Position numbers and translations under genes: made by a program. A stretch of 64,000 bases of DNA from NCBI GenBank assembly GCA_900542285.1, contig UQNF01000001.1:62001-126000 (forward strand), given 5' to 3'. This stretch comes from an uncultured Clostridium sp. Its GTDB lineage: Bacteria; Bacillota; Clostridia; Christensenellales; CAG-138. Position 1 is the stretch's first letter. Every line of letters begins with the position of its first letter. Positions 41,959-50,946 of the stretch are shown in pieces. Below the pieces are notes generated by a model. That model was not told the origin of the DNA. It was given only the letters and a program-made list of their open reading frames with translations, and searched no databases.

Positions 41959-44900
41959 ATGAACGCGAAACGACTCAAGATGTTCATATCAGGGATGATG
42001 GCTCTCCTGATGCTGTTCACTTACATGACCTTTGTAAGCGCAGCGGACATCGCAGCAAGCGACAAATCCGATAAGACGGATTTCAACGCTTCAATCGACA
42101 AGAACGGCGATGAATCAGCCGTTATCGATCCCAACACCGAGGTGACGATCCTTGTAAACGTCGGACACACGACCGCACTCCAGATAACCGGCAGTGTGGA
42201 AAACTCCACCAAAGCCGCTTCCTCCATTCTGAAGCAGCAGGCTGATGCAAAGAAGCAGATCGAAGACGTCCTCAATCAGAAGATTGAGATCGATAAGAAC
42301 TACGTCCTTCTTTACAACGGTTTCAGCTTCAAGGAAACCTATGGTATGCTTGAAAAGATCAACGCCATCGACGGTCTTCGCGCAACCATCCCTGCAAAAT
42401 TTGATGTTCTCGGCAATGCCGACGACGACATACTAACCCCCAGCATGGGCAATAGCACCGTTACTACCGGCGCAACCGAAGCATGGGAGCTCGGCTATAG
42501 CGGAGAAGGCAGCGTTGTCGCGGTTATCGATACCGGAATTCTCAGAACCCATGAGGCTTTCAGCGTAATGCCCGAAAGCGGAAGGTTCACTCCCGAATAC
42601 CTTGAAGGTATCTATGCTCAGTACGGCCAGTATATGCATGCCGGAAGCGATATCAATCAGCTTTACTATAATGCTAAGCTTCCCTTCTGCTGGGACTACT
42701 ATGACAATGACTACGATCCCAACCACACCGAGAGTGATCACGGTACCCATGTCGCAGGCATCGCAGCAGGCAACAACGGCGAAGATTTCAAGGGTATTGC
42801 TCCCGATGCACAGATCGTTGTTATGCAGGCTTTCCTTCCCGAGGGCGGCGCATATTGGACGGATCTGCTTGCAGCTCTTGAAGACTGCGTATATCTCGGC
42901 GTTGATTCCATCAACATGAGCCTTGGTTCCGCAGCAGGATACTCCACTCCCTATACTTTCGTAGACGGCTTGGATGATGCTTTTGATATGCTTGAAGCAC
43001 TCGGCATTTCCCTTGTTGCCGCAGCAGGCAACGATGGCAATACCATTGCATTCACCCACTATGGCAACTGGTATGTTGGCAGGCGTGAAGGCCTTGCTTC
43101 CAACCCCGATATCGGTCTTGTCGGATCCCCCGCATCATTTACTCAGAGCTTCGCTGTTGCCTCCGTAGTAAATACCGTAAGCAACACCGGCCATCTGATT
43201 TATAACGGTGAGGACTATTACTATACCTCGATCTCTACCGCACCCGCGCTTGGCAGCATCGAGGGTATCTATGAGATTGTTTACGCAGGCTATGGCTCTG
43301 TCGAAGAGTTCGATACAATATCTGCTGAGGGTAAGCTCGTCCTCGTTCAGCGCGGCAACGGATTGGCTTTTGTTGAAAAGTGCAACAACGCGATCGCAGC
43401 AGGCGCAGCGGGCATTCTCCTTTACAATAACATTGAAGGAAGCTTCCTGCCCAACGTAACCACCACAATTCCCTTCGGCGCACTGAGCCTTGCACAAGGC
43501 GAAGCAATTCTAGAGGGCATTGATGGAGGAAACACCACCGCTCTAATCGACGGAAGCCTGAGCTATGACTCAATTGCAATGGCAAAGAGCTCAAGCTGGG
43601 GAACCACTTCTGACCTGCTCATTAAGCCTGAGATCAGCGCACCCGGCGATGGCATCACCTCCGCCGTCGGTCTTGGCTCGGACACCGATTATGAGACTTG
43701 GAGCGGAACCTCAATGGCAGCTCCTCATATCTCCGCTTCCATAGCGCTCGTCAAGCAACGTCTGCGCGGGATCTTTACCGACGCAACCGCACAGGAACTC
43801 AACGATCTTGCATACTCCTTCTTGATGAGCACAGCGCATCAGGTTCAGGGCTTTGTGCGTCAGCAGGGCGCAGGTATCGTCGATATTGCCAGCGCACTTG
43901 AGACTATGGCCTATCTCACCGTTCCCGGTTGTTCTCGCCCCAAGCTGGAGCTCGGTGACAATGAGGACGGAACATTTACCTTCACTTTTGTTGTAAACAA
44001 CATCGGCGATACCGAACGCAGCTATACCATCGTTCCCTTCGCAATGACCGAATATGTTTACGATGCTGAGCATTCCGGCAGCTTCTACCTTCCCAATGAG
44101 GGCACCGTAACCGTAAAGCTCATCAACGGCACCACCTATGAAGTTACCTCTCTCGTTGACTTCGACGGCCCCGAGACTGTAACCGTTCCCGCAAACGGAA
44201 CCGCAACAGTTACCATTACCATGACCGCTACCGAAGAGCTTATGGATTACTTCCATGAGAACTGCGCTTCCGGCATGTATCTCGAAGGCTTCATTAAGCT
44301 GGTCGATAACGACGGCGAGAGCAACAATCTTTCCCTCCCCTTCCTCAGCTTTGTCGGCGATTGGGATTACCCCTCCATGCTTGACCGTGGTAATTATTGG
44401 CAGATCCCAACGGGTGAGTTCAACTATCAGCAGCTCACCACCGCCCCTGCAACCTATGCTGGATACATGACCGATCAGGGCTTTGGTCTGAACAGATATG
44501 CAGACATGAAGGGCCACACCTTCAATCCCGATTGGAGCGCATTCTCCCCCAATGGTGACGGCATACTTGATGCGTTCACCTATATGGAATTCAACCTTCT
44601 GAGGAACGCAAAGCTCGTCACTATCAACATTGAGGATGCAGAAGGCAACATTCTTGACAGCCTCTACACCTCTGACGAATATTCCTTCCGCAAGGAATAC
44701 TTCACCGGAAGCATCAATGGCGGCAACACCTACAGCAGCCTCGTCGTTGACTACGATGGTTCTGATATTGCTGAAAACGAAACGGTTTACATCGTTCTCG
44801 AGACTTGGCTTGACCACGAGGGATATACCCCCGAAGCAAATGAGAGCGGACGCTGGAGTATCCCCCTCACCAAGGATACCGTTGCTCCCGACATCATCGT

Positions 44901-47565
44901 AACCGAAGATGGCTTCAATGTCATCGACAGCAACTATGTCGCCTATTACTCCGTACACGCAGACGAAGAGCGCACTGAGCTTCTTTATGAGACCGGCGTA
45001 TTCGCCTACGAGCGCGGACAGGCTGAACACTTTGCAAACGCCACCGGAGCAGAAGTCGTTTATGTAACCGTAGCCGACTATGCAGGCAACGAAGCATTCT
45101 ATGAAGTCAACCTTGAGACCGGCGCTGTTATCCAGTCCGACATTGAGGCATTTGATTACGGCCGCACCATCATCGGTCAGAGCAGCAAGAACTATGAATC
45201 CGGCTACTATGATTTCAACTGGCTCAGCTTCAGGAGCGATCTGCCCGGCACCGTGACCAGGCTGACCGATTCGGATGAACTGCCCCCCATCTTCACCGAA
45301 GAAGGATATGATTTGGATATCAAGTCCACCAGCGTTAACAGGGACGGCGTCCTCTATGCCAACGGCTTGTATGAAATTTTCATTCTTGATCCCGAAACCT
45401 TTGAGCGCACCTCGGTATTCGATATCCGCGAAGTCGTTCCTGAAGGAACTTATGCGGCAGATATACAGCAGATAGCGTTCAATAAGGGTACTAATGACCT
45501 GTATGCTGCATTGTATTTCTACTATGCTCCCGGTTATCCGGATGGATACAGCTTCTGCAGGATCGACCTTGAAACAGCGGAAATCGAACCTCTCTTCACT
45601 CTCTCCTATATGGATTTTGAACGTGCGGCATTCGCAGGAATGTTGTTCCTTGAAGAGGACGAGCTCTGCGTATACGGCGGAAGAAAGACCATTACCGTTT
45701 ATGACCTTAACGGCAACATCCTCCGCGAGTACACAATGGACAGCGTCTTTGAGCCCGAATACAACGGTCTCATCATCGGACCGCGCACCTACTACGGCGG
45801 AAGCATGCTCTATGATGAGAACACCCACTGCCTGTACTATTCCGGTGACTATTCCTGGTTCCGCGATGCCAGGTATGATTCCGGCGGACTTGTCAAGTTC
45901 AATCTTGATACCGGCGCAACTACCCTTTCCATCGTCGGTAACGACCACGGCTATGTTGTAACCGGCATGTTCTTTGCCGATTCCCTCGTACCTATTCCCG
46001 ATATCGAGATCGAAAGCTACGATTTAGACTGCGGTGATGAAATCGATGTTGCTATCGGCAGCACCACAAATATCACAGCTACCGCAAATCCCACCGGAGC
46101 CAATAACTTTGACGTTGTTTGGACTTCCGCTGATGAAAGCATCGCTTCCGTATCCGGAAATAAGCGCGGAGCAGATATCGTCGCCAATGGTCTTGGTGAA
46201 ACCACTATTACCTGCACCGTAATGGTTGGCGAAGATGTCTTCTGCACCAAGGAGATATCCGTAAGCGTACACCCCGATTATGAGCTCAGTGCTGCAGTTA
46301 ACGCTGAAGGCGGCAACTTCGACTTCATCTCTACCGGCTCTTACCAGTTCAGGCCCGTTCAGGAGGGTGACAGGTACTACGCCAAGGCCAACAACAGCGG
46401 CGCAAGCAACTCTGTTGCAACAATGACTACAGAGGTTGTACTTTATGGCGGCGATGTAGTGTCCTTCGATTACTTCGTAAGCAGCGAAGCATACTACGAT
46501 TTCTTCAGGGTTTACATCAACGGCAGCATGGTTGCCGGCAACTCCGGAGATGTAGATTGGACCACCTTCACCTACACCGCACCCGATACCGGTGTTTATG
46601 AGATAACCTGGACTTACTCCAAGGATAACAGCGGTAACGCCGGCCTCGATACCGCAGGCGTTGATAACTTCAGCATTGACAGGGCAGATCTTGTAAACGT
46701 CGAAAGCGTTTCCATTGACCCTGAAACCATGGAGCTTACCATCGGCGCAATTGGCAGCGTCAGCCTCATCGCTGAGCCTGCCGGCTCTAACAACTATCTT
46801 GTTGAGTGGTCTTCATCCGACGAGAGTATCGCCACCGTGAACGGCGATTCCCATGGTGCAACGATCAACACTCGCGGTACCGGTACTGCAACCATTACAT
46901 GTACTGTCTATGTTGATGGCGAGGTATTCGCAGCAGTATCGACCGAAGTCACAGTCGAACCCGACTATGAGCTCAACCTTGCTGCAAATATCGAAGGCGG
47001 TCAGCTTGATTTCATCAACGGCGCACCCTACGGTTTCATCCCCGAGCATGAGGGTGACAGATATCTGTTGATGTCCAATAATGTCGGCATTAACAATTCC
47101 GCAGCAACACTGAGTACCGTTATCTACATGAACGCAGGCGATACCCTGAGCTTTGACTACTGGTTAAGCAGTGAGAGCGGATACGATGTATTCGTCTTCG
47201 CAGTCAACGGCGTAAACGAATTGCGTAAGTCCGGTGAAGTAGATTGGACCACACATACCTTCACCGCTGATGAAGACGGCGAATACACCTTTGAATGGTC
47301 CTATCGCAAGGACAGCTCCGCAGCTGCCGGTGCAGATATGGCAAAGGTGGACAATGTCGCACTCGACACTAACGGTCACTTGATGGGCGACGTAAACCTT
47401 GACGGCAGCGTAGATACTGTTGACGCAGTTCTCGTCCTCCGCCATTCCATGGAGGTTAGCAGCCTCGATGAGGAAGCAATCGTCCTCGCAGATGTCAACG
47501 GCGATGGAGTTATTACTGCCGCCGATGCCATCCTCATTCTCCGCATGGCTTCAGCTCTAAGCTGA
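41959..47565 (+). CDS. Secreted multidomain subtilase (S8) with dockerin
   Basis: A 1,868-residue exported protease. In order: signal peptide (1-29); propeptide-like region (60-150); S8 catalytic domain with D191 (VVAVIDTGI), H261 (HGTHVAG) and S585 (GTSMAAP), interrupted by a PA-domain-like insert (about 410-520); C5a-peptidase/lactocepin-like beta domains including FSPNGDGILD (about 860-870); a propeller-like region (about 1070-1340); two tandem pairs of Big2-like and jelly-roll-like beta modules (about 1358-1805); and a C-terminal dockerin with two calcium-binding repeats, DVNLDGSVDTVDAVLVLR and DVNGDGVITAADAILILR. The dockerin should bind a cohesin-bearing scaffold, which is not in the window. 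Start ATG follows TTAGGAGGTTTC. Confidence 0.95.
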   Translation: MNAKRLKMFISGMMALLMLFTYMTFVSAADIAASDKSDKTDFNASIDKNGDESAVIDPNTEVTILVNVGHTTALQITGSVENSTKAASSILKQQADAKKQIEDVLNQKIEIDKNYVLLYNGFSFKETYGMLEKINAIDGLRATIPAKFDVLGNADDDILTPSMGNSTVTTGATEAWELGYSGEGSVVAVIDTGILRTHEAFSVMPESGRFTPEYLEGIYAQYGQYMHAGSDINQLYYNAKLPFCWDYYDNDYDPNHTESDHGTHVAGIAAGNNGEDFKGIAPDAQIVVMQAFLPEGGAYWTDLLAALEDCVYLGVDSINMSLGSAAGYSTPYTFVDGLDDAFDMLEALGISLVAAAGNDGNTIAFTHYGNWYVGRREGLASNPDIGLVGSPASFTQSFAVASVVNTVSNTGHLIYNGEDYYYTSISTAPALGSIEGIYEIVYAGYGSVEEFDTISAEGKLVLVQRGNGLAFVEKCNNAIAAGAAGILLYNNIEGSFLPNVTTTIPFGALSLAQGEAILEGIDGGNTTALIDGSLSYDSIAMAKSSSWGTTSDLLIKPEISAPGDGITSAVGLGSDTDYETWSGTSMAAPHISASIALVKQRLRGIFTDATAQELNDLAYSFLMSTAHQVQGFVRQQGAGIVDIASALETMAYLTVPGCSRPKLELGDNEDGTFTFTFVVNNIGDTERSYTIVPFAMTEYVYDAEHSGSFYLPNEGTVTVKLINGTTYEVTSLVDFDGPETVTVPANGTATVTITMTATEELMDYFHENCASGMYLEGFIKLVDNDGESNNLSLPFLSFVGDWDYPSMLDRGNYWQIPTGEFNYQQLTTAPATYAGYMTDQGFGLNRYADMKGHTFNPDWSAFSPNGDGILDAFTYMEFNLLRNAKLVTINIEDAEGNILDSLYTSDEYSFRKEYFTGSINGGNTYSSLVVDYDGSDIAENETVYIVLETWLDHEGYTPEANESGRWSIPLTKDTVAPDIIVTEDGFNVIDSNYVAYYSVHADEERTELLYETGVFAYERGQAEHFANATGAEVVYVTVADYAGNEAFYEVNLETGAVIQSDIEAFDYGRTIIGQSSKNYESGYYDFNWLSFRSDLPGTVTRLTDSDELPPIFTEEGYDLDIKSTSVNRDGVLYANGLYEIFILDPETFERTSVFDIREVVPEGTYAADIQQIAFNKGTNDLYAALYFYYAPGYPDGYSFCRIDLETAEIEPLFTLSYMDFERAAFAGMLFLEEDELCVYGGRKTITVYDLNGNILREYTMDSVFEPEYNGLIIGPRTYYGGSMLYDENTHCLYYSGDYSWFRDARYDSGGLVKFNLDTGATTLSIVGNDHGYVVTGMFFADSLVPIPDIEIESYDLDCGDEIDVAIGSTTNITATANPTGANNFDVVWTSADESIASVSGNKRGADIVANGLGETTITCTVMVGEDVFCTKEISVSVHPDYELSAAVNAEGGNFDFISTGSYQFRPVQEGDRYYAKANNSGASNSVATMTTEVVLYGGDVVSFDYFVSSEAYYDFFRVYINGSMVAGNSGDVDWTTFTYTAPDTGVYEITWTYSKDNSGNAGLDTAGVDNFSIDRADLVNVESVSIDPETMELTIGAIGSVSLIAEPAGSNNYLVEWSSSDESIATVNGDSHGATINTRGTGTATITCTVYVDGEVFAAVSTEVTVEPDYELNLAANIEGGQLDFINGAPYGFIPEHEGDRYLLMSNNVGINNSAATLSTVIYMNAGDTLSFDYWLSSESGYDVFVFAVNGVNELRKSGEVDWTTHTFTADEDGEYTFEWSYRKDSSAAAGADMAKVDNVALDTNGHLMGDVNLDGSVDTVDAVLVLRHSMEVSSLDEEAIVLADVNGDGVITAADAILILRMASALS

Positions 47566-47578
47566 TTCCATTAATATA

Positions 47579-47611
47579 GCAGCGGTGATCCTCCTCTATT
47601 ATCACCGCTGC
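47579..47611 (+). terminator. Hairpin after the subtilase gene
   Basis: Perfect 11-bp stem GCAGCGGTGAT (47579-47589) with 47601-47611, 11-base loop, lacking a strong T tail (AAAATGG). Confidence 0.5.
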
Positions 47612-47642
47612 AAAATGGTTTTCGTGTACCCCTCCTATGTTG

Positions 47643-47675
47643 CCCCGACGGTTATCGTTCCGTCGGGGTTTAAAT
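47643..47675 (+). terminator. Intrinsic terminator downstream of the subtilase gene
   Basis: Perfect 9-bp GC-rich stem CCCCGACGG (47643-47651) with 47660-47668, 8-base loop, tail TTTAAATTT. Probably the effective terminator of the subtilase transcript. Confidence 0.7.
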
Positions 47676-48055
47676 TTGCTGTTTGCTTTCAAATAGTATT
47701 CTCGCCATAGTGATGGTGTTTGAATCTTCTTGCCTGCTTCATGCAATGATCCTATCATCATGTTTCAGCGATTTTATTATGGATATTAGGTTTTCCTAGG
47801 TTTCATGATAAGACCCGATTCAGAATCTTAGTCCCCATTTCATTCCAATCGAATAGCGGCATTCGATTGTTCTCATATTGCCAATGGATTTGACTATATT
47901 TTGTATTACTGTTTTTATAACATCCATAATGAAATTATTCTAACAGTGAAATTGTTCATGTATTTTTCGGGTCTTGTTTGCATTTAACACTTTGCCTGCG
48001 CTGCAAAAAATGCAAACTATATTGTGTTTTGACACAGAAAATTCATAATTTTCTA

Positions 48056-48084
48056 TTGCATTTACAGTATCTTTTTAGTAAAAT
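48056..48084 (+). promoter_or_regulatory. Promoter of the L,D-transpeptidase gene
   Basis: TTGCAT at 48056-48061, 17-base spacer, TAAAAT at 48079-48084, leaving a leader of about 95 bases. A second TTGACA (48029-48034) lies just upstream but has no good -10 at the right spacing. Confidence 0.6.
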
Positions 48085-48184
48085 AGGCACGCTGGGAGTA
48101 AACCCCGGATACAGTTAAAAGAGCACCCGATGGCTTTGCACGACCCAACGGATATGGCGTATTTGATGTTTGGAGGTCTCCGCT

Positions 48185-49420
48185 GTGCGCAGAATAATTT
48201 GTGTTATATTAAGTCTTGTTTCTTTATTTTCCCTGTTTGCTTGTTCTCAAGTTACAAATAATGAAGTTACCCCTGAGCCTTCGCAGTATGCTCAGATAAG
48301 CCCTGAACCCGTAACTATCGAGCCTGTTGTGACCGAGCCTCCGGCAACCCCCGAAATAACTGTCGAACCGACAGCCACTCCGGAGCCCACTCCCGAACCA
48401 ACCGCTACTCCGGATCCGACTCCGGAGCCTTCCCATACCCCAAAGCCCACGCCATATTGCAACCCTTTCCCCACCAGCGATGCGGAGATTAAGCGCGCAA
48501 ATGCAGGCAAGCGGTTTATGGAGAAGCTTAAAGCAACGGAGGGCTATGAAGATCTCAATCTCAAAGCCAAGTACGGATTCCCCTACCTAATTTGCGTGAA
48601 TAACATCAATAGCTGTGTTACCGTATTTTGCGTTGATGAGAACGGCTACTATACCCGTCCGTATTTGTCTATGGTCTGCTCAGGCGGCGTTGATACTCCC
48701 GAAGGTATTTTCAAGACACCTGCGCGGTATAGCTGGCATGTGCTCATGGGACCTTGCTACGGTCAGTACTGTACTCGTATCGTGCGTGGTGTGCTGTTCC
48801 ATTCCGTCCCATACTATACGCCGCACAAGTATGATCTTCAGTATAGGAGCTTTAACCGTCTTGGCTGGATAATCTCTCATGGCTGTATAAGGCTTGCCGT
48901 CAACGATGCCAAGTGGATTTACGATAATTGTCCTATCGGAACCACTGTCGTCATCTACAACGACAGAAGCAGCGTCGGCCCTATGAGCAGACCCTATCCG
49001 ATAAGAATAGACGCATCCAACCTCTTCAGGCGCGGATGGGATCCCACCGATCCGGATGATGCCAACCCATATGGCGACGAATATAAGATGGGCTCAACTC
49101 TGCGCAGCGAACTCGCTTGGGAGGACTACTACTACGCCATAGAAAATGGCCTTTGGGATGACAGTATCAACCCGCCGGAGCGCCCGACGGCCACTCCGGA
49201 CTTCACCCCCACGCCTGCGCCTACCGACACTCCTGAGCCGACTGAAGTACCTTCGGAGACGCCCACTCCGATGCCCACGGAAACGCCGGTCGCCGACACT
49301 CCGACTCCGGTGCCCACCATCACGCCTACGCCTACCCCAACCCCAACGATGGTGCCGACTCCTTCTCCGGAGCCAACGGTTACTCCGGATCCTAAGATCA
49401 CGCCGACGCCCAATCCGTAA
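48185..49420 (+). CDS. L,D-transpeptidase (YkuD) lipoprotein with Pro-Thr-rich stalks
   Basis: 411 residues, predicted to crosslink peptidoglycan (3-3 links) or attach proteins outside the membrane. Seen: a lipoprotein signal peptide with lipobox SLFAC (lipidated C20), a first proline-rich spacer of TPEPT-type repeats (about 35-95), the YkuD domain (about 125-290) with the catalytic SHGCIRL motif, and a second, longer Pro/Thr spacer (about 335-411) made of TPTP/PEPT units. The two stalks flank the enzyme, an unusual arrangement; the C-terminal one may reach through the wall or carry glycans. The GTG at 48185 sits eight bases after GGAGG, preferred over TTG 48170. Confidence 0.92.
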   Translation: MRRIICVILSLVSLFSLFACSQVTNNEVTPEPSQYAQISPEPVTIEPVVTEPPATPEITVEPTATPEPTPEPTATPDPTPEPSHTPKPTPYCNPFPTSDAEIKRANAGKRFMEKLKATEGYEDLNLKAKYGFPYLICVNNINSCVTVFCVDENGYYTRPYLSMVCSGGVDTPEGIFKTPARYSWHVLMGPCYGQYCTRIVRGVLFHSVPYYTPHKYDLQYRSFNRLGWIISHGCIRLAVNDAKWIYDNCPIGTTVVIYNDRSSVGPMSRPYPIRIDASNLFRRGWDPTDPDDANPYGDEYKMGSTLRSELAWEDYYYAIENGLWDDSINPPERPTATPDFTPTPAPTDTPEPTEVPSETPTPMPTETPVADTPTPVPTITPTPTPTPTMVPTPSPEPTVTPDPKITPTPNP

Positions 49421-49441
49421 CCGATCCTTTCTGACTTATCA

Positions 49442-49472
49442 ACGGCCGCTGACTTCCAAAGTCGGCGGCCGT
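49442..49472 (+). terminator. Hairpin after the L,D-transpeptidase gene
   Basis: A 12-bp GC-rich stem (49442-49453 with 49461-49472, one G-T pair). It lacks a T tail, so it may be a weak terminator or mRNA 3'-end stabiliser. Confidence 0.55.
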
Positions 49473-49599
49473 CATCTATAAAGTGACCAATCGTTTTCGC
49501 GCGATGCGGAGATTTGAATTCAATTTCTCCGCGATGCTCGCGAATAGAATCTAATGCAATTTGCTATATTTTGAGAATATAGCATAATCAGCTAATAGA

Positions 49600-49641
49600 A
49601 GGGGCTGTTAACTAAGCATGTTTGCTTAATTATCAGCCCCT
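49600..49641. terminator. Long hairpin between convergent genes
   Basis: Outer stem AGGGGCTG (49600-49607) with CAGCCCCT (49634-49641) and inner stem TAAGC/GCTTA around ATGTTT. It lies just past the 3' end of the minus-strand DUF4129 gene and can act on either strand. Confidence 0.55.
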
Positions 49642-49653
49642 ACGATATTCCTG

Positions 49654-50946
49654 TTACTTATCCACTATCGTTTTATACAGTCGTTTTGCACGCTTTGCGT
49701 CCTCTGCAGTCGGTTCTTCATCCAAGTCATACCTCGCCTTGCGATAGGTTTCGGTGAATTCCGGCAGCGCATCCCTGGCTTCAGCGCCAATGACCGACGC
49801 AAGCTTTTCAACCTCTTCACAGGTATCCGATTTTTTGACGGAATATTTTCTGTTTTTCTTCAGATACCTTAGAAACCTGGCGTAATACTGCCTAATCTTT
49901 GACCTTGGCGAACGATCAGGTTTCTCAGTCCGTCCATCGCTTTCATTTTCCGTCACCTGCTCGCGTTCTTCATAAAAATATGAATTGCCCGATGTCTTTT
50001 TTCCCTGCTTTAGCAGCTTACTGAACACTATGTACAGTGCCAAAGCGATAACAAGCACGGCAAACAGAATGATTAATACCCTTGCGAAATCCGATGAGCT
50101 TTCTTCGGGCGGCGGCGTCTCCGGAGGATATGTAACTGCCTCCATTGACGGCGGCGGGGTGATATCTGACCTTGTCGGAACTATCGGGTCTTCTGCAGGC
50201 GGGCCGATTGGGGGCGGATTCTTGTTTGTGAGAGCGTCCTCGAGCAAAGAAAACTGCTTTCCAATCCATGCGGCTAACGGTTCTAAGACGCCTCCCCCAA
50301 GCCATATAAAGAACCTCTTCAGCAATCCGATAAGGCCAGTGGCAGTAATGAGAACACAGCCCACAAAAAACAAGAGCGTATCCCTAAACTGCCTCCTGTT
50401 GAATTCATTATCCTGATCAGTTACAGCGCGAAGTCCTCTGAGCAGCAATATACCCATTACTACCGATATTACGAATAATGGAACCGAGTTGATGATTGCA
50501 GCGAATGTGTTTCCACCGTTAATCAGCTGATTCTGTACACCGCTTGAGAACAAGCCAACGACGCAAAACAGAAGTGCAACAACTGTCAGCGAATACTTGA
50601 ACTTGGATAAAAAATCTAAGTGCGTTGTGTTATAGTTCAGCACCCTTTCAAGCGCTATGGTCAGAATAACCGCTGCTGCATGAATAGCATAATACACGGC
50701 ATGACATCCGTCCAACGCAATGAATGCAGCTCCGCCAAGCATAAGAACTATTCCTATTACTTTGAAGATGCGTTCGCTTTGCTTCAGATTCGGAATAATA
50801 TCTCCGAGCATGTAGATGAAAACTCCAAGCCACAGCAGTACAAAACTCCAGATTGGATAAAGCTCGCCAATAATGCTTCCGATCACCATGCATATTGACG
50901 TGAGCAGAATTCCAACAATGTAGGCTATTCGAAGGAATCTGTTCAT
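49654..50946 (-). CDS. Membrane protein with C-terminal DUF4129-like domain
   Basis: 430 residues. About eight N-terminal membrane helices (1-215), a proline-rich external loop (about 245-285), another helix (about 288-310), then a cytoplasmic domain whose end (YYARFLRYLKKN, SDTCEEVEKL, LPEFTETYRKARYD) resembles DUF4129. DUF4129 normally accompanies DUF58, MoxR and transglutaminase-like proteins, as here, but the transglutaminase is missing. Function unknown; the context suggests envelope protein quality control or assembly. Overlaps the DUF58 gene by four bases. Confidence 0.72.
   Translation of the reverse strand: MNRFLRIAYIVGILLTSICMVIGSIIGELYPIWSFVLLWLGVFIYMLGDIIPNLKQSERIFKVIGIVLMLGGAAFIALDGCHAVYYAIHAAAVILTIALERVLNYNTTHLDFLSKFKYSLTVVALLFCVVGLFSSGVQNQLINGGNTFAAIINSVPLFVISVVMGILLLRGLRAVTDQDNEFNRRQFRDTLLFFVGCVLITATGLIGLLKRFFIWLGGGVLEPLAAWIGKQFSLLEDALTNKNPPPIGPPAEDPIVPTRSDITPPPSMEAVTYPPETPPPEESSSDFARVLIILFAVLVIALALYIVFSKLLKQGKKTSGNSYFYEEREQVTENESDGRTEKPDRSPRSKIRQYYARFLRYLKKNRKYSVKKSDTCEEVEKLASVIGAEARDALPEFTETYRKARYDLDEEPTAEDAKRAKRLYKTIVDK

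Larger units (their letters stand above)
47566..48184. other. AT-rich intergenic region
   Basis: 619 bases. The first 105 hold two hairpins; the last 130 hold a promoter and a GC-richer leader before the L,D-transpeptidase gene. The middle (about 47,675-48,050) is AT-rich, and I see no gene, repeat or hairpin of note in it. Confidence 0.6.

Noticed and set aside
43711..45948. A 745-residue minus-strand ORF inside the subtilase gene.
   Set aside because: It is antisense to a protein with intact catalytic motifs; its composition reflects codon bias on the opposite strand.
48085..48184. A known riboswitch (c-di-GMP, c-di-AMP, SAM, glycine, ZTP) before the L,D-transpeptidase.
   Set aside because: The short conserved cores of these classes could not be matched.
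49132..49481. Repetitive Gly/Val-rich and Arg/Pro/Leu-rich ORFs across the transpeptidase tail.
   Set aside because: Frame shadows of the Pro/Thr repeats.
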